From: Anseranas semipalmata
Lineage: Eukaryota > Chordata > Aves > Anseriformes > Anseranatidae
Reading direction: 5' to 3'
NCBI GenBank assembly: GCA_013399115.1
Contig: VXAA01003374.1
Span: 25,653 to 89,652 of the forward strand
DNA: 64,000 bases
Part shown: positions 45,542 to 58,165 of the stretch, one piece after another
Layout: each line of letters opens with the position of its first letter
How positions within the stretch are numbered: the stretch's first letter is position 1
Program-made: the position numbers and the translations under genes
Notes under the pieces: model-generated
Seen by the model: only the letters and a program-made list of their open reading frames with translations
The model's database searches: none
What the model was told of the DNA's origin: nothing

Positions 45542-47079
45542 CCTTAATTCCCTGAGACTGGATTTCAACCATCAGTGCTGACTGGTTCTTGAGGGTTCAA
45601 TGCATGGGGCTATTCAGTCCACAATTCTGGCCTGCAGGAGTCTGTCTGGTTAGCATGGGGACCTCTGGGCTGTACTTTTGGGAACCAAACAGTAATGTGC
45701 GTTCTAACATGTAGGCATAAAGATCCTTCACTGGAGCTAGCACCTCATCAGGAATAAACTGTGGAAACACCAAGAAGTGAATGGGAGCAATCTGAAAACA
45801 AAAAGCAGGCAAGAAGCTTTTTCTCGGATGAGGACCTGCAGAACAGTGCATTGCAGAAAGAGTGGCAAGAAGGAAGAATGGAGAACTGTAATGCTTGAGT
45901 CAGCCTACACAAGCAAGGCAGGTAAGACTAGAGAAGTGAGGGAGCAGTACTGTATCTAAAGGAATCCAGCACCTCCAGTGATGCAAAAATTTTGAGTGAT
46001 GAGATCCACACAGTAGAGACCATCTGATGCAGATCTTAGTCCATGAGGATATAAATATATGGATGAACTGTCAGCCTTGGATCAAGGAAAAGGAAAGGAA
46101 TGGATGCTGCAGTTACAGATCAAAGCAGCAGCAAACTTCTAATATTTTTTTTTAACGGAGAACTTGAACTGCTGTCCAGCAAACTGGTCAAATTGCATGT
46201 GGGGAGAAAGTTTTGAGAAATAATTTCTCACCACTTTAATGCTCTAGAATTAGTGTTTCCAAGAAATAAACATGTAAAGAGGAGCGATTACTCTTGGTAT
46301 AGGGTTAAAAAGCAGTAGATAACATTAGGAAGTAATATTACCTGAATCATTTCTACTGACTGCAAAATAACTAAAATATGTCCAAGGGGTTAGTTGAGTT
46401 GAGTACCAGAAAGGGACCTGCTAACATTGCATTTGAAAAACAAAGGAGATGCCAGCAAATGAGAAGGAAAATATCCTGAAGGTTTAAAGGAAGGAAATGA
46501 AATCCTGAGAGGTGGCAAGAATCCATCTATTCATGGAGTTGATAAGAAAATCTCCGAGGCATGTATACTGCTGAACATAAAAATAAAATTATAAAAAAAG
46601 AATGAAACACAAAAGCAAGAAACTAATGAACACACCTACCTGCCTTGGCTCCGGGGTCTCTCTGAACCAGTTAGAAACCCTTCAGCATTTGGAAATCTGA
46701 CCAAACTGATGCGAATAGCAAGAAGCATAAAATACAGCAGGTGATAGGTAAACAGGCAAATGAGAAGAGGCTGAAAGGCTCTCACAGGGAAGCACTACCT
46801 AAAAGTCGCAGAAGCTGCATATAAACAAGATGCTGGTCTGTGAAAGCACAGTGTCCATTGGATTGTCGGGGATTAAAAGAAGTGGGTGTTAGGCAGAGCC
46901 AGAGAGAGCAGGAGCCATTCAGGGGATCTCCGAGTTACCACATGGCTGATATACTTCATAGGTGGATACTACTAGCATTTCAGGGAATGGTCTTTTAATG
47001 TCATTTTTCCATCATGTTTTAAATGGCTTTATGGATTACATGCCCAACTCCAAATGCTCAGGCAAAGTTTATAGAAACC
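45542..47079. other. Unique sequence, no gene recognised
   Basis: Short frames on both strands (up to 84 codons at 45597-45851, minus) lack known domains. A-rich low complexity occurs near 46575-46605. Confidence 0.5.
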
Positions 47080-47080
47080 A

Positions 47081-47118
47081 GTTATTAGTTATTGTTATTA
47101 TTATCATTATTATTGTTA
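47081..47118. repeat. (TTA)n-type simple repeat
   Basis: Imperfect TTA/TTG triplets. The resulting Ile/Val run in translation is an artefact. Confidence 0.8.
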
Positions 47119-47279
47119 CATGCAAATATTTCCAAGACACTAAATAATTACCGTCATGTTTCAATGCCGAATATTTCTTTACAATCTGGAAACATAATGG
47201 CACCAGGCACACTGAATAGAGAAATGTATTTTTGATTATGTCATGGCAATAATTGCCTTCACTGCTCCATATGAATTGA

Positions 47280-47720
47280 ATATTTAAAATATCATTGTAA
47301 AAATAGCAATCCTTTAATAGGCATTATCCTCTCCCATAATGGAATCACAGGTCACAGAACACCTTCCCTTCCTCGTTATTGATGCTGCTAGAAACCAGGC
47401 TAATAACTTCATTGTCACTGCCACATTTCTGCAAGGTTTTGCATGTGTCTCAAATGCAGATATTAACCCCTGTTTTAAATATTTGCTCACCAGCATACAA
47501 CCACAAGCCCTCTCTAAAAACTTCAGATAAGGTGTCTGGCCCAAAATAAAAGAGCTTTTCCAGTTTCTTCATAAGAGAGAAAAAAGGAGTTCTTTATCGA
47601 AAGCATATTAGCATATTTTGCCTCATTAATAACTTCACTGCAGCATTAATTTGCTTAATTATTGCACTTCGAATTCAACGTGGCAGCTAATTAATTCAAA
47701 GGCTGAAAAAAAAATTGAAA
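47280..47720. promoter_or_regulatory. Enhancer-like block with clustered homeodomain cores
   Basis: An uninterrupted repeat-free block. Between 47615 and 47700 there are at least five TAAT/ATTA cores (CATTAATAAC, CATTAATTTGC, TTAATTATTG, CTAATTAATTC) beside isolated CpGs (ATCGAAAG, TTCGAATTC, AACGTGG). Such clusters occur in vertebrate developmental enhancers. Conservation cannot be tested here. Confidence 0.4.
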
Positions 47721-49080
47721 TTATAACACATACAAACATAGCCTTGCTTGGTGAGCACACTGTTTTGGAAAATCATTCTTTTTTTATTCTATTCAATGAA
47801 ACACTAAATCTGTGGACACAGTAAGTCTAAAGTTATCTGTTTAATGATTTATATTAATACATTTTCCCAGATTTCCCTTTTAGGCTTCTCTCCTGATGAA
47901 TCTTCTTAGAATAAGTGGGGTTAATGCATCCCAACAGCCTGCTATCAGGACTTCCAGCTCCATTACCCATTATTAAGATCTCGTTCTCTTCCTCGGCAAA
48001 TCTTTCTCTCTATTTTACTGGCAATGGCCAACAGGCATACTAAATCCTTAGCAGGTCATTTGAAAACAGTAGTTCACTTCTCTCCAAACAGCCCTGAAAT
48101 TACCTTCTCATAGCTCAAAAGAGAGGAAAAAAAAAAAAAAGACAAAACCCCAACAGTTTCTGTTTCCTGAAGTCTTTCATTTTAACTGAGAAAGAAAATC
48201 TTGAGGTATTTTGGTTATCCCTAAAATCCTCACTATCAGAAATGGGAATGATATTCTAACAAAGCACCTTCTTAACTGCTTGCATACCTGTTTTACATCT
48301 CAGCAAGACAAAACCATCACAAAACAATTAATGCTACAGGGCTACTCTGAGCTGACTCTCCCTCAAGCAGTGCTACAAAGGCTGCAGGTAACTTTAACTG
48401 TTTGAAGCTCAGTATTACTGTTCACATTAAGTTGCAAAAGAGTTGTGCTTAATTAGTCTTTCTGCTTGTGCTGGCAGTGTTTACACAAGGACCAGAGAAA
48501 TCCATCAATGCAGTGGTCGTTTTGTTAGGGTTTTGGGTATCTAAAAGGGGACTTCAGTGAAACTGAAGGACCTAAATCCAAATCTCCTCACTGAACACCT
48601 ATTTAGTCCTGGCAATACCTAAATTTGGTAGGCGTTCTCTTTACAGTTGAAAACATTAGAAAACATTTGAAAAAAAATAGAGTTCTGCTTCCTGGCAAGC
48701 CTAGATCTGCTCCAGTTCGGGAGCCTTATATGCAATCAGAGTCCAGAAAAGAATTATACCAACAAAGAGGTTGTCTCTGCAGCCCTCTCCAAGAAGTATT
48801 CTCAGAGCACACCTAACACTGACATGCTTCAAGTCCTTACAAAATGCACCGTGAGGCCTCTTAGTTTTAAAACAGATGTGGAAAACGAGATGCTGAGGGT
48901 GCCCTTCTTCTCTATAACAGCCAGAGGAGGCTGTTGCAGAAGTTCACACACCTATCTTTCATCTTACATTCCTGTTCCCTCTTCTGTCCCTTCTCCCTGG
49001 ACTCATGAACAAGGCATTTTTTCCTGCACAATGTCTCTCCCCACCTCATAAACCCGTCACCTGGTAGCTGTGTCTTTTGT
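47721..49080. other. Unique sequence, no gene recognised
   Basis: Short frames only. An A-run lies near 48128-48140. Confidence 0.5.
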
Positions 49081-49165
49081 GACCCGTGGATTCAAGCAGC
49101 AGATCAGAGAACCTGGGTTTTTAACTGCTTGCATAAATGCTCTAACCAGGAGGTTACAATGCAAG
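49081..49165 (-). mobile_element. Possible MIR-like relic
   Basis: 'gagaacctgggtttttaact' followed by 'aaatgctctaaccagg' resembles the old amniote phrase 'gaacccaggtctcctgactc', 'gtgctctaacca'. Very short and uncertain. Confidence 0.25.
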
Positions 49166-52100
49166 ATACAGAGTTTTCCTCCCTTTCCAGATGTTTCTTG
49201 CAGCAAAAGAATGAGACTTGTTCCATTATTTAAGAAAAATTAAAACTAACCTTTGGAAAAGTCCATCCCACATGCAGAAAAGCCAAGCCCATAGAGCTTC
49301 AGGTGGACAAATGAAAGATGGGCCCCAAAGCTCCTGAATTTGAGAACTTCCTCTAGATCTTGCCTCTGGTGGTGGTGCACTGCAGTGCCGCGGGCTGGAA
49401 GTTGTGTAGCAGCATCACATTCATTACAAAAATAAAGGATGTTTTTAAACTAACCGTGAGGATGAGTAATGAGAGCGCACCCTCTGTTATAGATCTGACT
49501 TTTTAAATCATTTGAATTATTTTATATATATCAGACCACTTCCAGATCAGAACAAGACATACATTTTTGTGCAGCTCACTCAGTGTCTGCATCACCAGCA
49601 CTGACAATGCACCTTGCTGTGGGACAGCCTGGCATCCAGGAAAGAATGGGGTAAACTTGGTAACATCTGGCTGTCTCTGCTAAGAAGTAAGCATCAAAAA
49701 TAAACAGTTTTGCCACATGAAATGTTAACTTCCAGTTGCTATGTTAATCCATGGTGTGAATGAAGCTGTTCAAATCCCTTTAAATGAAAACTATAGCTTT
49801 AGGCTGTCTTCAGTCTCGAGAAGACTTTACTCACCTAGAGGCAGCTCACTTTTTCGGGGCCTTCCATTTTGTTTTTTTGTAAGGAAAGCTAAAATCCTTG
49901 GTCACCATTCTGGGCCAAGTTGTAGCATCCCCAGCAAGTTCTTTAGCAGGGGAATTGCAGACTGGACACACAGAGCAAGCTTAGAGACAGCGCTGAGCTG
50001 AATTAGCAAAAGATCTATTTAAGGAAATATGTCAAGCATCTGTTTTATTGAGCATATGTACTCTACCCATCGCTGTGCACCATTAAGATGAACACATTAT
50101 TCATGCAGAGATCATAAGACGCACATGGGCATTGCAGAAGCTGGGAGACTGCTATTTTTTCCTTCTTTACTTTGCCTCATCAAGACTTCATTCAGGACCA
50201 TGCTGTCATCTAAAACCACCCCAAAGTTTAAAAATTAAAATAAAAATAGAGGCAATCCCCTTATCTATGATCTGAAGGACAAGGGGGCATCAAATAGAGG
50301 GAATTTTCAGAGTAATTAATAGGCATCAGGGACATGACCTTATTTCAGCTACAAGAGAGCCTGGATAACTGGGTACGGACGTACTATATTATACATAAAA
50401 ACGTTTGACTACTGTTAATAATGACAGGATCGACTAAGGCAGGGTGCGCTGTCCTCTGGTTATGTTGATCCCAGCAGAGGAATGCCCTGAGCCAGTTTGC
50501 CCTCACATAGTCCAAGGGAGGACACCCAGTGGGAGATCAGTCACTCCTTCCACCATCCCGTGTCCCCTGGACAGCTGTGCTTGGGAGCACCTTCACCAAA
50601 TGCAGGGCCTCCTCCCCATCCTCCCCATCCAGACCATCCAGACCATCCTTCTAGCTGCAATGGACAGGTCAGAGAAAACCCTGCGCAGCAGCCCTCTGCC
50701 CCATTCTTTTGGTCCCATGCCCCCCAAGCCCTGCCTCCCATGCCAAGGAGATAAAGATGGCTTCAGATGGAGGGGAGGACTTGGTGAGGAGCGTTTCTCC
50801 AGGCTTTCTCCTGGCCCAAAGCATCCCATTTGCAGTTTGTGGAGTCTGAACCAGGTGAAGATGCTGGGTAGGTGAGCGTGCTGTGAGGAGAAAAGTAACT
50901 CTGCTCAAACATCAGACAGTCTTGCTGACTGCAGCCTCATTTCTGGTCTGCAGGCCCCAAAAGGCACATGGGCCAGGAGGTTAATCTAAAACAACTAGAA
51001 TATTCAGAAGCCATTGGCTGGATCTCCTCAGGGTTCACAAGGGATGGATCAGCTTCTCGTTGCTTTCATTATCTGGATTACAATGAAAAGAGAGGAAAGA
51101 TGGTAGAGGCAGATGCCTCTCTGCAGACTCCTTGCCCAGATGTTAAACCAGCTGGCCACAAACCCCACACAGAGGCTTCACTGCCAAAGCCAGGGCTGAT
51201 GGGAGGAGGAGATGGAGATGGAGACATGGCCTCTACCTTCCCCTGCCAGAATAGACTGAACAATCTGTAGCACGGCCCAAATTCCCCACAGCAAATGCTA
51301 CCTGGAGTACCACTCTGCAGTGCCCCATGCCCCTGTTGGTGTCCTGTCCCTCGGGGTTTGGAGATCTTTGCCACCTGCGCTGGGCTCTTGCCAGCACCTT
51401 TTCTCAGATCAGCAGCTGGCATTTTCCGTTGTTCCCTCATGCCCAAGAGAGAGTGAGGATGGATACACCACCCCTGTGGCTCTTTACTCCTCCTCACCTT
51501 CCTTCCTGGGTGCTGTTGGCTCTTTCAAACCATTTCTCCATTCACTGCAACTAATCTCACATTGGTTTGGTCCCCAGGTCAGAGGCACACATGGACCAAG
51601 AGGGGCTGCCCCATGGTCTGGCTGGAAGAGCTCCCACGGGACCACAAGCCATGAGGCCATGGGGCCCACACCTTGCATCACCTCTGCCTTGAACCACTAC
51701 AGCACCTTGCACTGCCCATCTCCATCCCCATCCCACTGTGCCCTGCACCATACCCACATGTGTCCCACAACTTCTGACTCCCCATGCTGCTGCTCCAAGC
51801 TGTCGCAGTGACCCTTCTCCGAACATTTTCCAACCTTCTTCTGTGAAATCTTCTCCTTCCCTTTTGCCCAGCACTCACCTGTATTTTAAGGTACACATCT
51901 CATAAGAAATGCGTTTAGTCCACCAGGCAGGGCAGGAGAGGTGGCTCAAATAGATATCTGCTCTATCTTCTGGCAATCCATCCTATTCTGGGCCACATTC
52001 AGTGAATTCAGGAAATTCTCCTTAGGACAAGTCCCTTGTGTCTCTGAAGGGACAGCACTGCCCTAAGGTAAGGGCTGTCCACACCCTGATCATCCACAAC

Positions 52101-52690
52101 GTATTGGCACTCTCAACAGGTAAATAAAAAGTATTGCGACCAAACACTTTTCGCTTCTTGTCTCCAAAAAAACATCAGTCTGTTGACAGGAAATTTGAAT
52201 TGACATAACCAGCAACTAGAAAACCGATAACAGGGAGCAGCCAAAGTGGATAAGCAGAAATGAGGACATTTACCCTGCTTCAGCATGCTTGAAATGCTGC
52301 GTTGTCTCTTTAAAAACAATGAAAAACCATTCTGGATAAAATATTTCAGAATGTTTTATTTCCTCAAGAGAGTGGATCTCTTTTCTTAATAAAAAAAATA
52401 AAAATGCTAATATTAAAATATACTCAACCTGATAGAACAGAATGTCTCCTTTGAAGTTGTTTCAATCTTTTTAAATATCTAAAGGACCTAACCCACACAG
52501 GGCTTGCACGTTTTCAGCTTGAAAAAAAAATCAAAGCCTTCTTCCCTTTTTTCCCCCATGTACACCCACTTGCCAATTATGGGAATTACAAAAAAATCAG
52601 CGTCTGAAAGAGGTAGGGTTTTTTTTTTTACACATGTAATTATGCACAGGATTTAATTGTTTGGGGAGGGGCACTGCTTGGGGGGAGAGG
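49166..52690. other. Unique sequence; GC-rich low-complexity part 50450-51850
   Basis: Frames of 139-163 codons occur on both strands between 50444 and 51900. They are Pro/Ser/Cys/Trp-rich, overlap one another and include tandem CCATCC/CCAGACCATCC units (50608-50650), so I regard them as non-coding. No splice-bounded exon with a known domain is seen. Poly-T (52618-52630) and A-runs are simple sequence. Confidence 0.5.
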
Positions 52691-53250
52691 AGAGTTTTCT
52701 TCCAAGAGTTACATGCGCACTTTAATCCTGGATCAAGTGTCAACCACCAGGTGATTTTTCACAGGGATTGCAACGCTCCTCAGCTAAACAGCTCACCTCC
52801 GATTTGCTCTAACGACTGACAGCTCCTCGCCTTCTTTATTAGTCTCTCTGTTCATCTGCCCAGCAATGAGCTCCAGCTCCTGCAGCCAGAGAACAAGCCA
52901 GGAATAGCCCAATCCAGAGCTGGAAAGGATAGTCGTCCAGCATCATCTGGCTCCTTGGCAGGCTCTGTGGGCAGCTGCACCAACAGCCCCCTGGCTGCCG
53001 CTGGGGATGGTACTGGCGGAGCATCCCTGTCCTCTCTCTCGGACACAATTTGCCTTTGATTCACCTTGAATCCGAGAAACCCATTATATGACTGTTGCCT
53101 CAGATTTGTTAAATAAGGGTTTTTGTTAATGACTGCCCATAAAAGGTAGCCAATAAGTCTTATTTCTGCTGTCATGATTTATAAATCTCGGTATTGCCTT
53201 TAAGGACCATTCACTTCGCTGTGAACTTTTTCACAGCACAGGAGCAGGAT
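52691..53250. promoter_or_regulatory. Enhancer-like unique block, mainly 53040-53240
   Basis: Repeat-free sequence with words such as TTGATTCACCTTGAATCCG, CCCATAAAAGG, CCAATAAGTC and AATCTCGG. A minus-strand frame of 107 codons (52852-53175) has no known domain. Regulatory role is inferred from texture only. Confidence 0.25.
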
Positions 53251-53525
53251 CTTTCCTAGCTGATTTGTAGCAGAAGAGCTGCACTTCTTCACTGACGGAT
53301 AAACAAAAAGCCTGAAAAAAAAGGTATGGAGCAGAGGACTGGATGGCTGCCTCAGTACTGCTCTGTATATTAAAGCTACATTAGTCAGTCCATAATTTCC
53401 AAAACATATTTCTTTTATTTTTTCCTTAAAACACAAAAAAAGTAAAGGGGCGGTGAGCAAAATGTTATCACTGATAAAAAGGATGCAATCATACATAGCT
53501 ATTACCTTGTACTTTTGTTTTCTTC
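53251..53525. other. Unique sequence, no gene recognised
   Basis: A minus frame of 98 codons (53200-53496) has no known domain. Confidence 0.5.
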
Positions 53526-53584
<59 letters not shown>

Positions 53585-53601
53585 TTTCTTTCTTTCTTTC
53601 T
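53526..53601 (+). repeat. (TTTC)n microsatellite
   Basis: About 14 perfect TTTC units (to 53582), one TTTTTC interruption and three more units, giving a polypyrimidine strand of about 75 bases with mirror symmetry. It could form triplex (H-) DNA and is probably highly length-variable. The Phe/Leu/Ser frame across it is an artefact. Confidence 0.97.
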
Positions 53602-55384
53602 CCTTTTCTTCCTGTCACAAGAAAAATCAGTGAAATCTATGTATATTAGCTACAAGTGTAATCTATAAAAATCCTGCCGTAAAGTATTACTCATATCACC
53701 CTGTTGCACAGTCAAATTTCATAGGAAACAAAGCACTCAATGCAACATAAATTATATCAGCGTTACATCGTGGGCATAAATTATCTGAATGAAACAAAAT
53801 CTGACTTCACTTCTACTAGTTTTGTCACTGTTCCCATTTTAGATGCTGCAGGTCATCCTGAAATATAAGTCTGTCCTTTCGGTTGGTCTTTACATTTATA
53901 TTGGTTTAATAATTTGTGACATAACAAGCATTAAAATACAAGCATTTTCTACCTAAGGAACTACCAGTTTGTCAGCTTCAGCAGGAGATGTGACACAGCT
54001 GAACACTTGGATCGGAAAAGAGAATATTTCTATGCACTGTGACTGATGCGGTTATATACAGGCGCTTGTTTGTCTGCTCGAAGTTTTAACCCCCATATTT
54101 TTTTCTTTCTTATTGTATTTGTCTAAATCCAATTGCAAGTTCTTCAGGGCAGCAACCTGTCTCCTCACATGTTTGTAAAGCACCGTGTACACCTGTGGCA
54201 CACTGTAATAAGTAATTTCCTATCTGCTTATGATTAAAGAGGGCTTTCAGATGAAATATTGTAAATTGAAATGGACAGGCTAGGAGGGCAGCTTACATTA
54301 CCAGCATTGTTACATTGGACACTGTGCTTTGACACAGTACGGCAGCCAGCATGCTATGCACAGTCTGAGTTTGCCTATGTGCAGCTCTAAACATTTTTGA
54401 GAGCCGTCCTACAACCATTCCCTACATCCTGACACCTTGCCCCTAAATAAAACATTGTGCAGCATAACAGATCCCTCCATTAAATGCTCTGTACTGCAAC
54501 ACGCCCTCGCTTGTAGGAGTATCTGTTGCCTTTTTCAGGGTTATTCTCCGCGAGCAAGCTAGACACACTGTGGAGAGACTGGAAAGACACAAGACTCTAC
54601 AGAAGGTGGAAAGAGAGTGGGATAAGCCACAGAAGGGGGAGCAGAGAGGCGGAGAGAACGTTCTATTAATAGGATTGCCTGATGACTCGCTTGAGGCATG
54701 GACACATCCAGATGGGTCTGCTCCCCACTTAACAGCAACTGATTAGTGCAGGTGATATAGCACACATGAGAGTCCAGCTGAATGATGGATAAAACTCCCC
54801 GCATGCTTAGGATTACCATATTTATGACAGCAAAAGGGCATGTAATAGCCTTCTGGAAGCGGTCCCCAGCTCATGCTTTGCCTGTGCCCCATGGAGTGTT
54901 AGCCCGGATCCTACTGATAGTCATCCCCAAATCCCTCCTCTTCCAGAAATGCAGCCTACACATGTTCTTGCTGCCCCCCAGAAAGCAAAGTCCCTTTCCC
55001 TCAGCCCTTCCAGGTCCCTCAGCTTCCCACAGTGTCCATACCCAACATCTGCTGCCCAAGACTTCTTAAATCATCTCAGAGCTCCAATTCCCCACCTACT
55101 CCCGGACCACAACTCCCAGTCTCCCCCCTCTCCAGCTACTGGCACCAAAGCCTCTGGGTTCCCAGCATTCTCACCACATCTTCCCCTTCACCTCCCTCCC
55201 AAGCCCTCAGCTCCCCAGGCTTTCTCAGCCGTCCTCATCCTCTCTGAAAGAGTTCTTCAGGAGGAACTTCCCATCAATAGTGGCTTCACTGAGATTTTAG
55301 GTGTGTGCAAGGGCTTTACAAAAATAGAATCAGTACCTTTGATTTTTTTTTATTATTATTTTTTGATAGCACCATTTCTAAGAG
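53602..55384. other. Unique sequence, no gene recognised
   Basis: A 185-codon plus frame (54949-55506) is Pro/Ser-rich in its first two thirds, with no domain I know. It continues into AT-rich sequence and a possible repeat relic, which argues against coding. Confidence 0.5.
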
Positions 55385-55490
55385 ACCTAAGCAGACTGAA
55401 ATGCCTTCTGTGGAGAATTATTATTACACCTATTTCAACTGTAAGACGAGGAGATGTCTGGCCCAAGAACATACAGAGAAGCCATGGCAC
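55385..55490 (-). mobile_element. Possible MIR/L2-like relic
   Basis: 'attattattacacctatttc' followed by 'aactgtaagacgaggag' and 'tggcccaagaacatacagag' parallels the old phrase 'attattatccccattttaca', 'gatgaggaaactgagg', 'ttgcccaaggtcacacag'. Diverged. Confidence 0.4.
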
Positions 55491-56329
55491 AGTAATATAT
55501 AACTAGATCTTCAAATTCACAAGGCACACGTTAAACAAACTGTGCCTGAGCATCACTTTTGGTTGCCAAAATGAGTTCTCCACAATTTCACCTCAAGGCT
55601 CACCCGGGTCTTCAGCCTTAGACCACCGTAGAAGCCTGCTTTCCTCCTCCAAAAGCTGCAGTCCCCCTTTAATACGGAAGGCTTCAATCTTATTTCTTCT
55701 CAAACACCACATTACTGGGGCAGCAATACAAGGGAGCCTGGTGAAGTGGTTCCTTCCTCACCGGTGGAAGAGCTGAGAAATTTACAGCTGTGGGGAAAAG
55801 GAAGCCAAGAAGGTCACTGCGTACTTGGAGGACAACAAACAAAGAAGTCACCATCTGGGCAGCCCAAGTTTGCTGCTTAATAAGCAATCACTGATCTAAA
55901 CCCTCGTCACACCACAGGCAACATGCATGATTACAGGGCATGCAGGAGAGGTTCTTCCATCTACAGACATATATATTTCAATGGCTACGGTACCCAAGAG
56001 GATTTCATTGGAAGCGCAATGTTAAGACTGTAAAGTCAAGCACTTAAACTGGCAAATATGGGGCCTAAGGTGGTCTTTGCAGCCCCAGTCATGCTGTGAT
56101 ATGATCCTTGTTTCCACAATGAAGCGTTATTTCTCCACTGGACTCCTGCTATGCTCCATAGGCCTGAGAGCTTTCATTTCCCTCAGTGTTCATTCTGTTT
56201 CCTTGCTCCACGCCACAGTTTCCTCATACCACTCAAGTTCTGCTCGGGATAGAAGTAATAATTTTTTCATAGCCTTTTCTTTGGCCTTCACCACTCTTAA
56301 ATTAGTGTGATTCACAGATGTTAATTATC
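55491..56329. other. Unique sequence, no gene recognised
   Basis: Short frames only. Nothing is identified. Confidence 0.5.
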
Positions 56330-56440
56330 TTATTTCCATAATGAACCTGTGAAAAGAGGGTGTATCATTAGCTCCGTATTACAGCTGGTGAGCTGAGGCA
56401 CACAGAGATGCAGGTTAATAGATTAATATCCACTAATTTT
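56330..56440 (-). mobile_element. MIR/L2-like relic fragment
   Basis: 'aatgaacctgtgaaaagagg' followed by 'gctccgtattacagctggtg' and 'agctgaggcacacagagatg' matches 'aaccctgtgaggtagg', 'ccattttacagatgaggaaa', 'ctgaggcacagagagg'. This is the clearest of the relics in this orientation. Confidence 0.5.
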
Positions 56441-57206
56441 GCACACCTAAGCTGAAACACTGCTTTGTCCTCACTTTTTTTCTCCTGACATCACCAACCC
56501 AGTGCTGCTGTACGCATTTCTCCCGAGACTTTAAGGTACAGTATGCTGGAAAAACAGAACTTCACCACCAGCTCTCCAACAGTTGTCCCCAGGTGGCAAG
56601 CTTTAGATCCGTCACACTGACCATACCTTGTTAGAGGAGGCACAGAACCAAGACCAGCACTGGGTTGTCATGTCCAACCTTTCTTGAAGCTGGTAAAGGA
56701 TACTTTGATACTGGGTTTTGATGGCTTTTTCCCCATAGGAGAGGAATTCACACTTTCTCACAAATATCTGAAACAGCAATCCAAGCCTGTGGCAGACCAT
56801 GAAGAAAGGTACTGTGATTGGAACAGAGTCTTCTGACTTTTCTCTCCTCAGACTCTCATTTCTGTTTCATTCATACCCAGCATTCATACCCAGCTTCTTT
56901 CTCCACCTGCCTGAGGCTGCAGAGAGACGGAGACGGCTTTCAGGCCTCTGGATCTGCCCAGCCTGTGCTTAAAACGAAAGCCAGTCCCAGCTAAGGTCAC
57001 AGAGCGCTCACCGCAGCAGAATCTGGGGGTATTTATCTGCTAAATCTCTGCTTAACATCCACAGACTGCAATATTTCATATGTGTGGCCCAGTTAGGTCA
57101 AATGCTCACAAGAATGGAAAAGTCACTCGCCTGCTTTATAGGGAATCTTCTTGCAAAATTTCAGGTCGTCAAACCAAACCATGACAACTCTGTGGTTTAA
57201 AAAAAA
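56441..57206. other. Unique sequence with a 13-base tandem duplication
   Basis: CATTCATACCCAG is repeated exactly at 56868-56880 and 56881-56893. No gene is recognised. Confidence 0.6.
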
Positions 57207-57231
57207 GGCGGGTGGGGGGGGGAAGGGAGGG
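57207..57231 (+). repeat. G-quadruplex motif
   Basis: Four G runs of three or more (57210-57212, 57214-57222, 57225-57227, 57229-57231) with loops of one or two bases follow an A run. This is a strong candidate for a G-quadruplex. Confidence 0.8.
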
Positions 57232-58087
57232 AGAGAAAAATAGGAGAGCCTGGATATTTATCCCACAGGCAAAACAACCATTAAAAAAGCCTAGGATAAA
57301 TTTATCCTGGCCTCCTTTCCGGAGATAACTGAACAGCTTCAGCTGAAACTTTCTCTCAAAAAGAACCAGCAGCCTGAAGCAGATATCCAGCACAGAAAAT
57401 TTCAGCTTAAACAGTTAATAATTGGTAAAGTATAAGCTCCTGGAGACAGTCTGCTATACAACATGAGTGGGGTTATTACAGGACTCCCTACAGGGCATGC
57501 AGAGCCTGGAGTGCCTTTCCCAGCAATCCCACTACCGCTGCCCATTGCCAGCCCAGCTCTGCTGGGACCAGGCTCACTTTGCCAACCACACCATCCAGCC
57601 CGACACCAGCTTGTCACCTGCTTTTTAGGAAAAGTCAGAAAAGTAAACCCAATACCAGGGAGCCACTAATCCAGCACCTTGAATCCAAGCTACATCTCTC
57701 CTGTACATACTTGCAGTAGTGCCTTATGCTTCGTCCTTTATGCCCCGTGGGTCTGCCATGCATTTTTTAACTGGTTCATGACTTCATCCCTGAGCTAAGC
57801 ACACAATCTCCAGTCATTAGCGAGCATCATGTGTTCACATCGTGTTATGCATCTTGGAAAGCTGTCTTTATATCTTCCTCTTTGCAATGCCAGGTGTGTC
57901 TTGCACAAGCCTCCCTGACTCCTTTTGATGGACTGCAGACAGCTTGCTCATTAGTCTAGTATCTAATTGCTTATCAGTCACACTCTCAAGCTCCTCATTA
58001 CTTCACTAACACAGCTACAGTAATTAGATTTCACATTTCTTTAGACTCTCGTGACATTGTTTTAGCCTACTGAGGAGGTACTCGTAT
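57232..58087. other. Unique sequence, partly enhancer-like (57810-58070)
   Basis: No gene is recognised. The block 57810-58070 is repeat-free with TAAT, TGCTTATCAGTCA and CAGTAATTAGATTTC words. A conserved noncoding element is possible but unsupported. Confidence 0.4.
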
Positions 58088-58165
58088 ATGATACACATAT
58101 ATTATAAATTATCTCCTATAATTATCATATTCATTATAATATATAACACATACATACACACACAT
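58088..58165. repeat. AT-rich low-complexity tract ending in a CA run
   Basis: ATATAT/ATTATAA words run into CACATACATACACACACA. Simple low-complexity DNA. Confidence 0.75.

Noticed and set aside
50444..51900. Several 139-163-codon frames on both strands
   Set aside because: Mutually overlapping, low-complexity (CCATCC-type repeats) and lacking recognisable domains or splice boundaries.
53453..53668. Phe/Leu/Ser-rich frame of 71 codons
   Set aside because: It is a translation of the TTTC microsatellite.
54949..55506. 185-codon Pro/Ser-rich plus frame
   Set aside because: It is compositional in its first part, then runs into an ancient repeat relic. No domain is visible.
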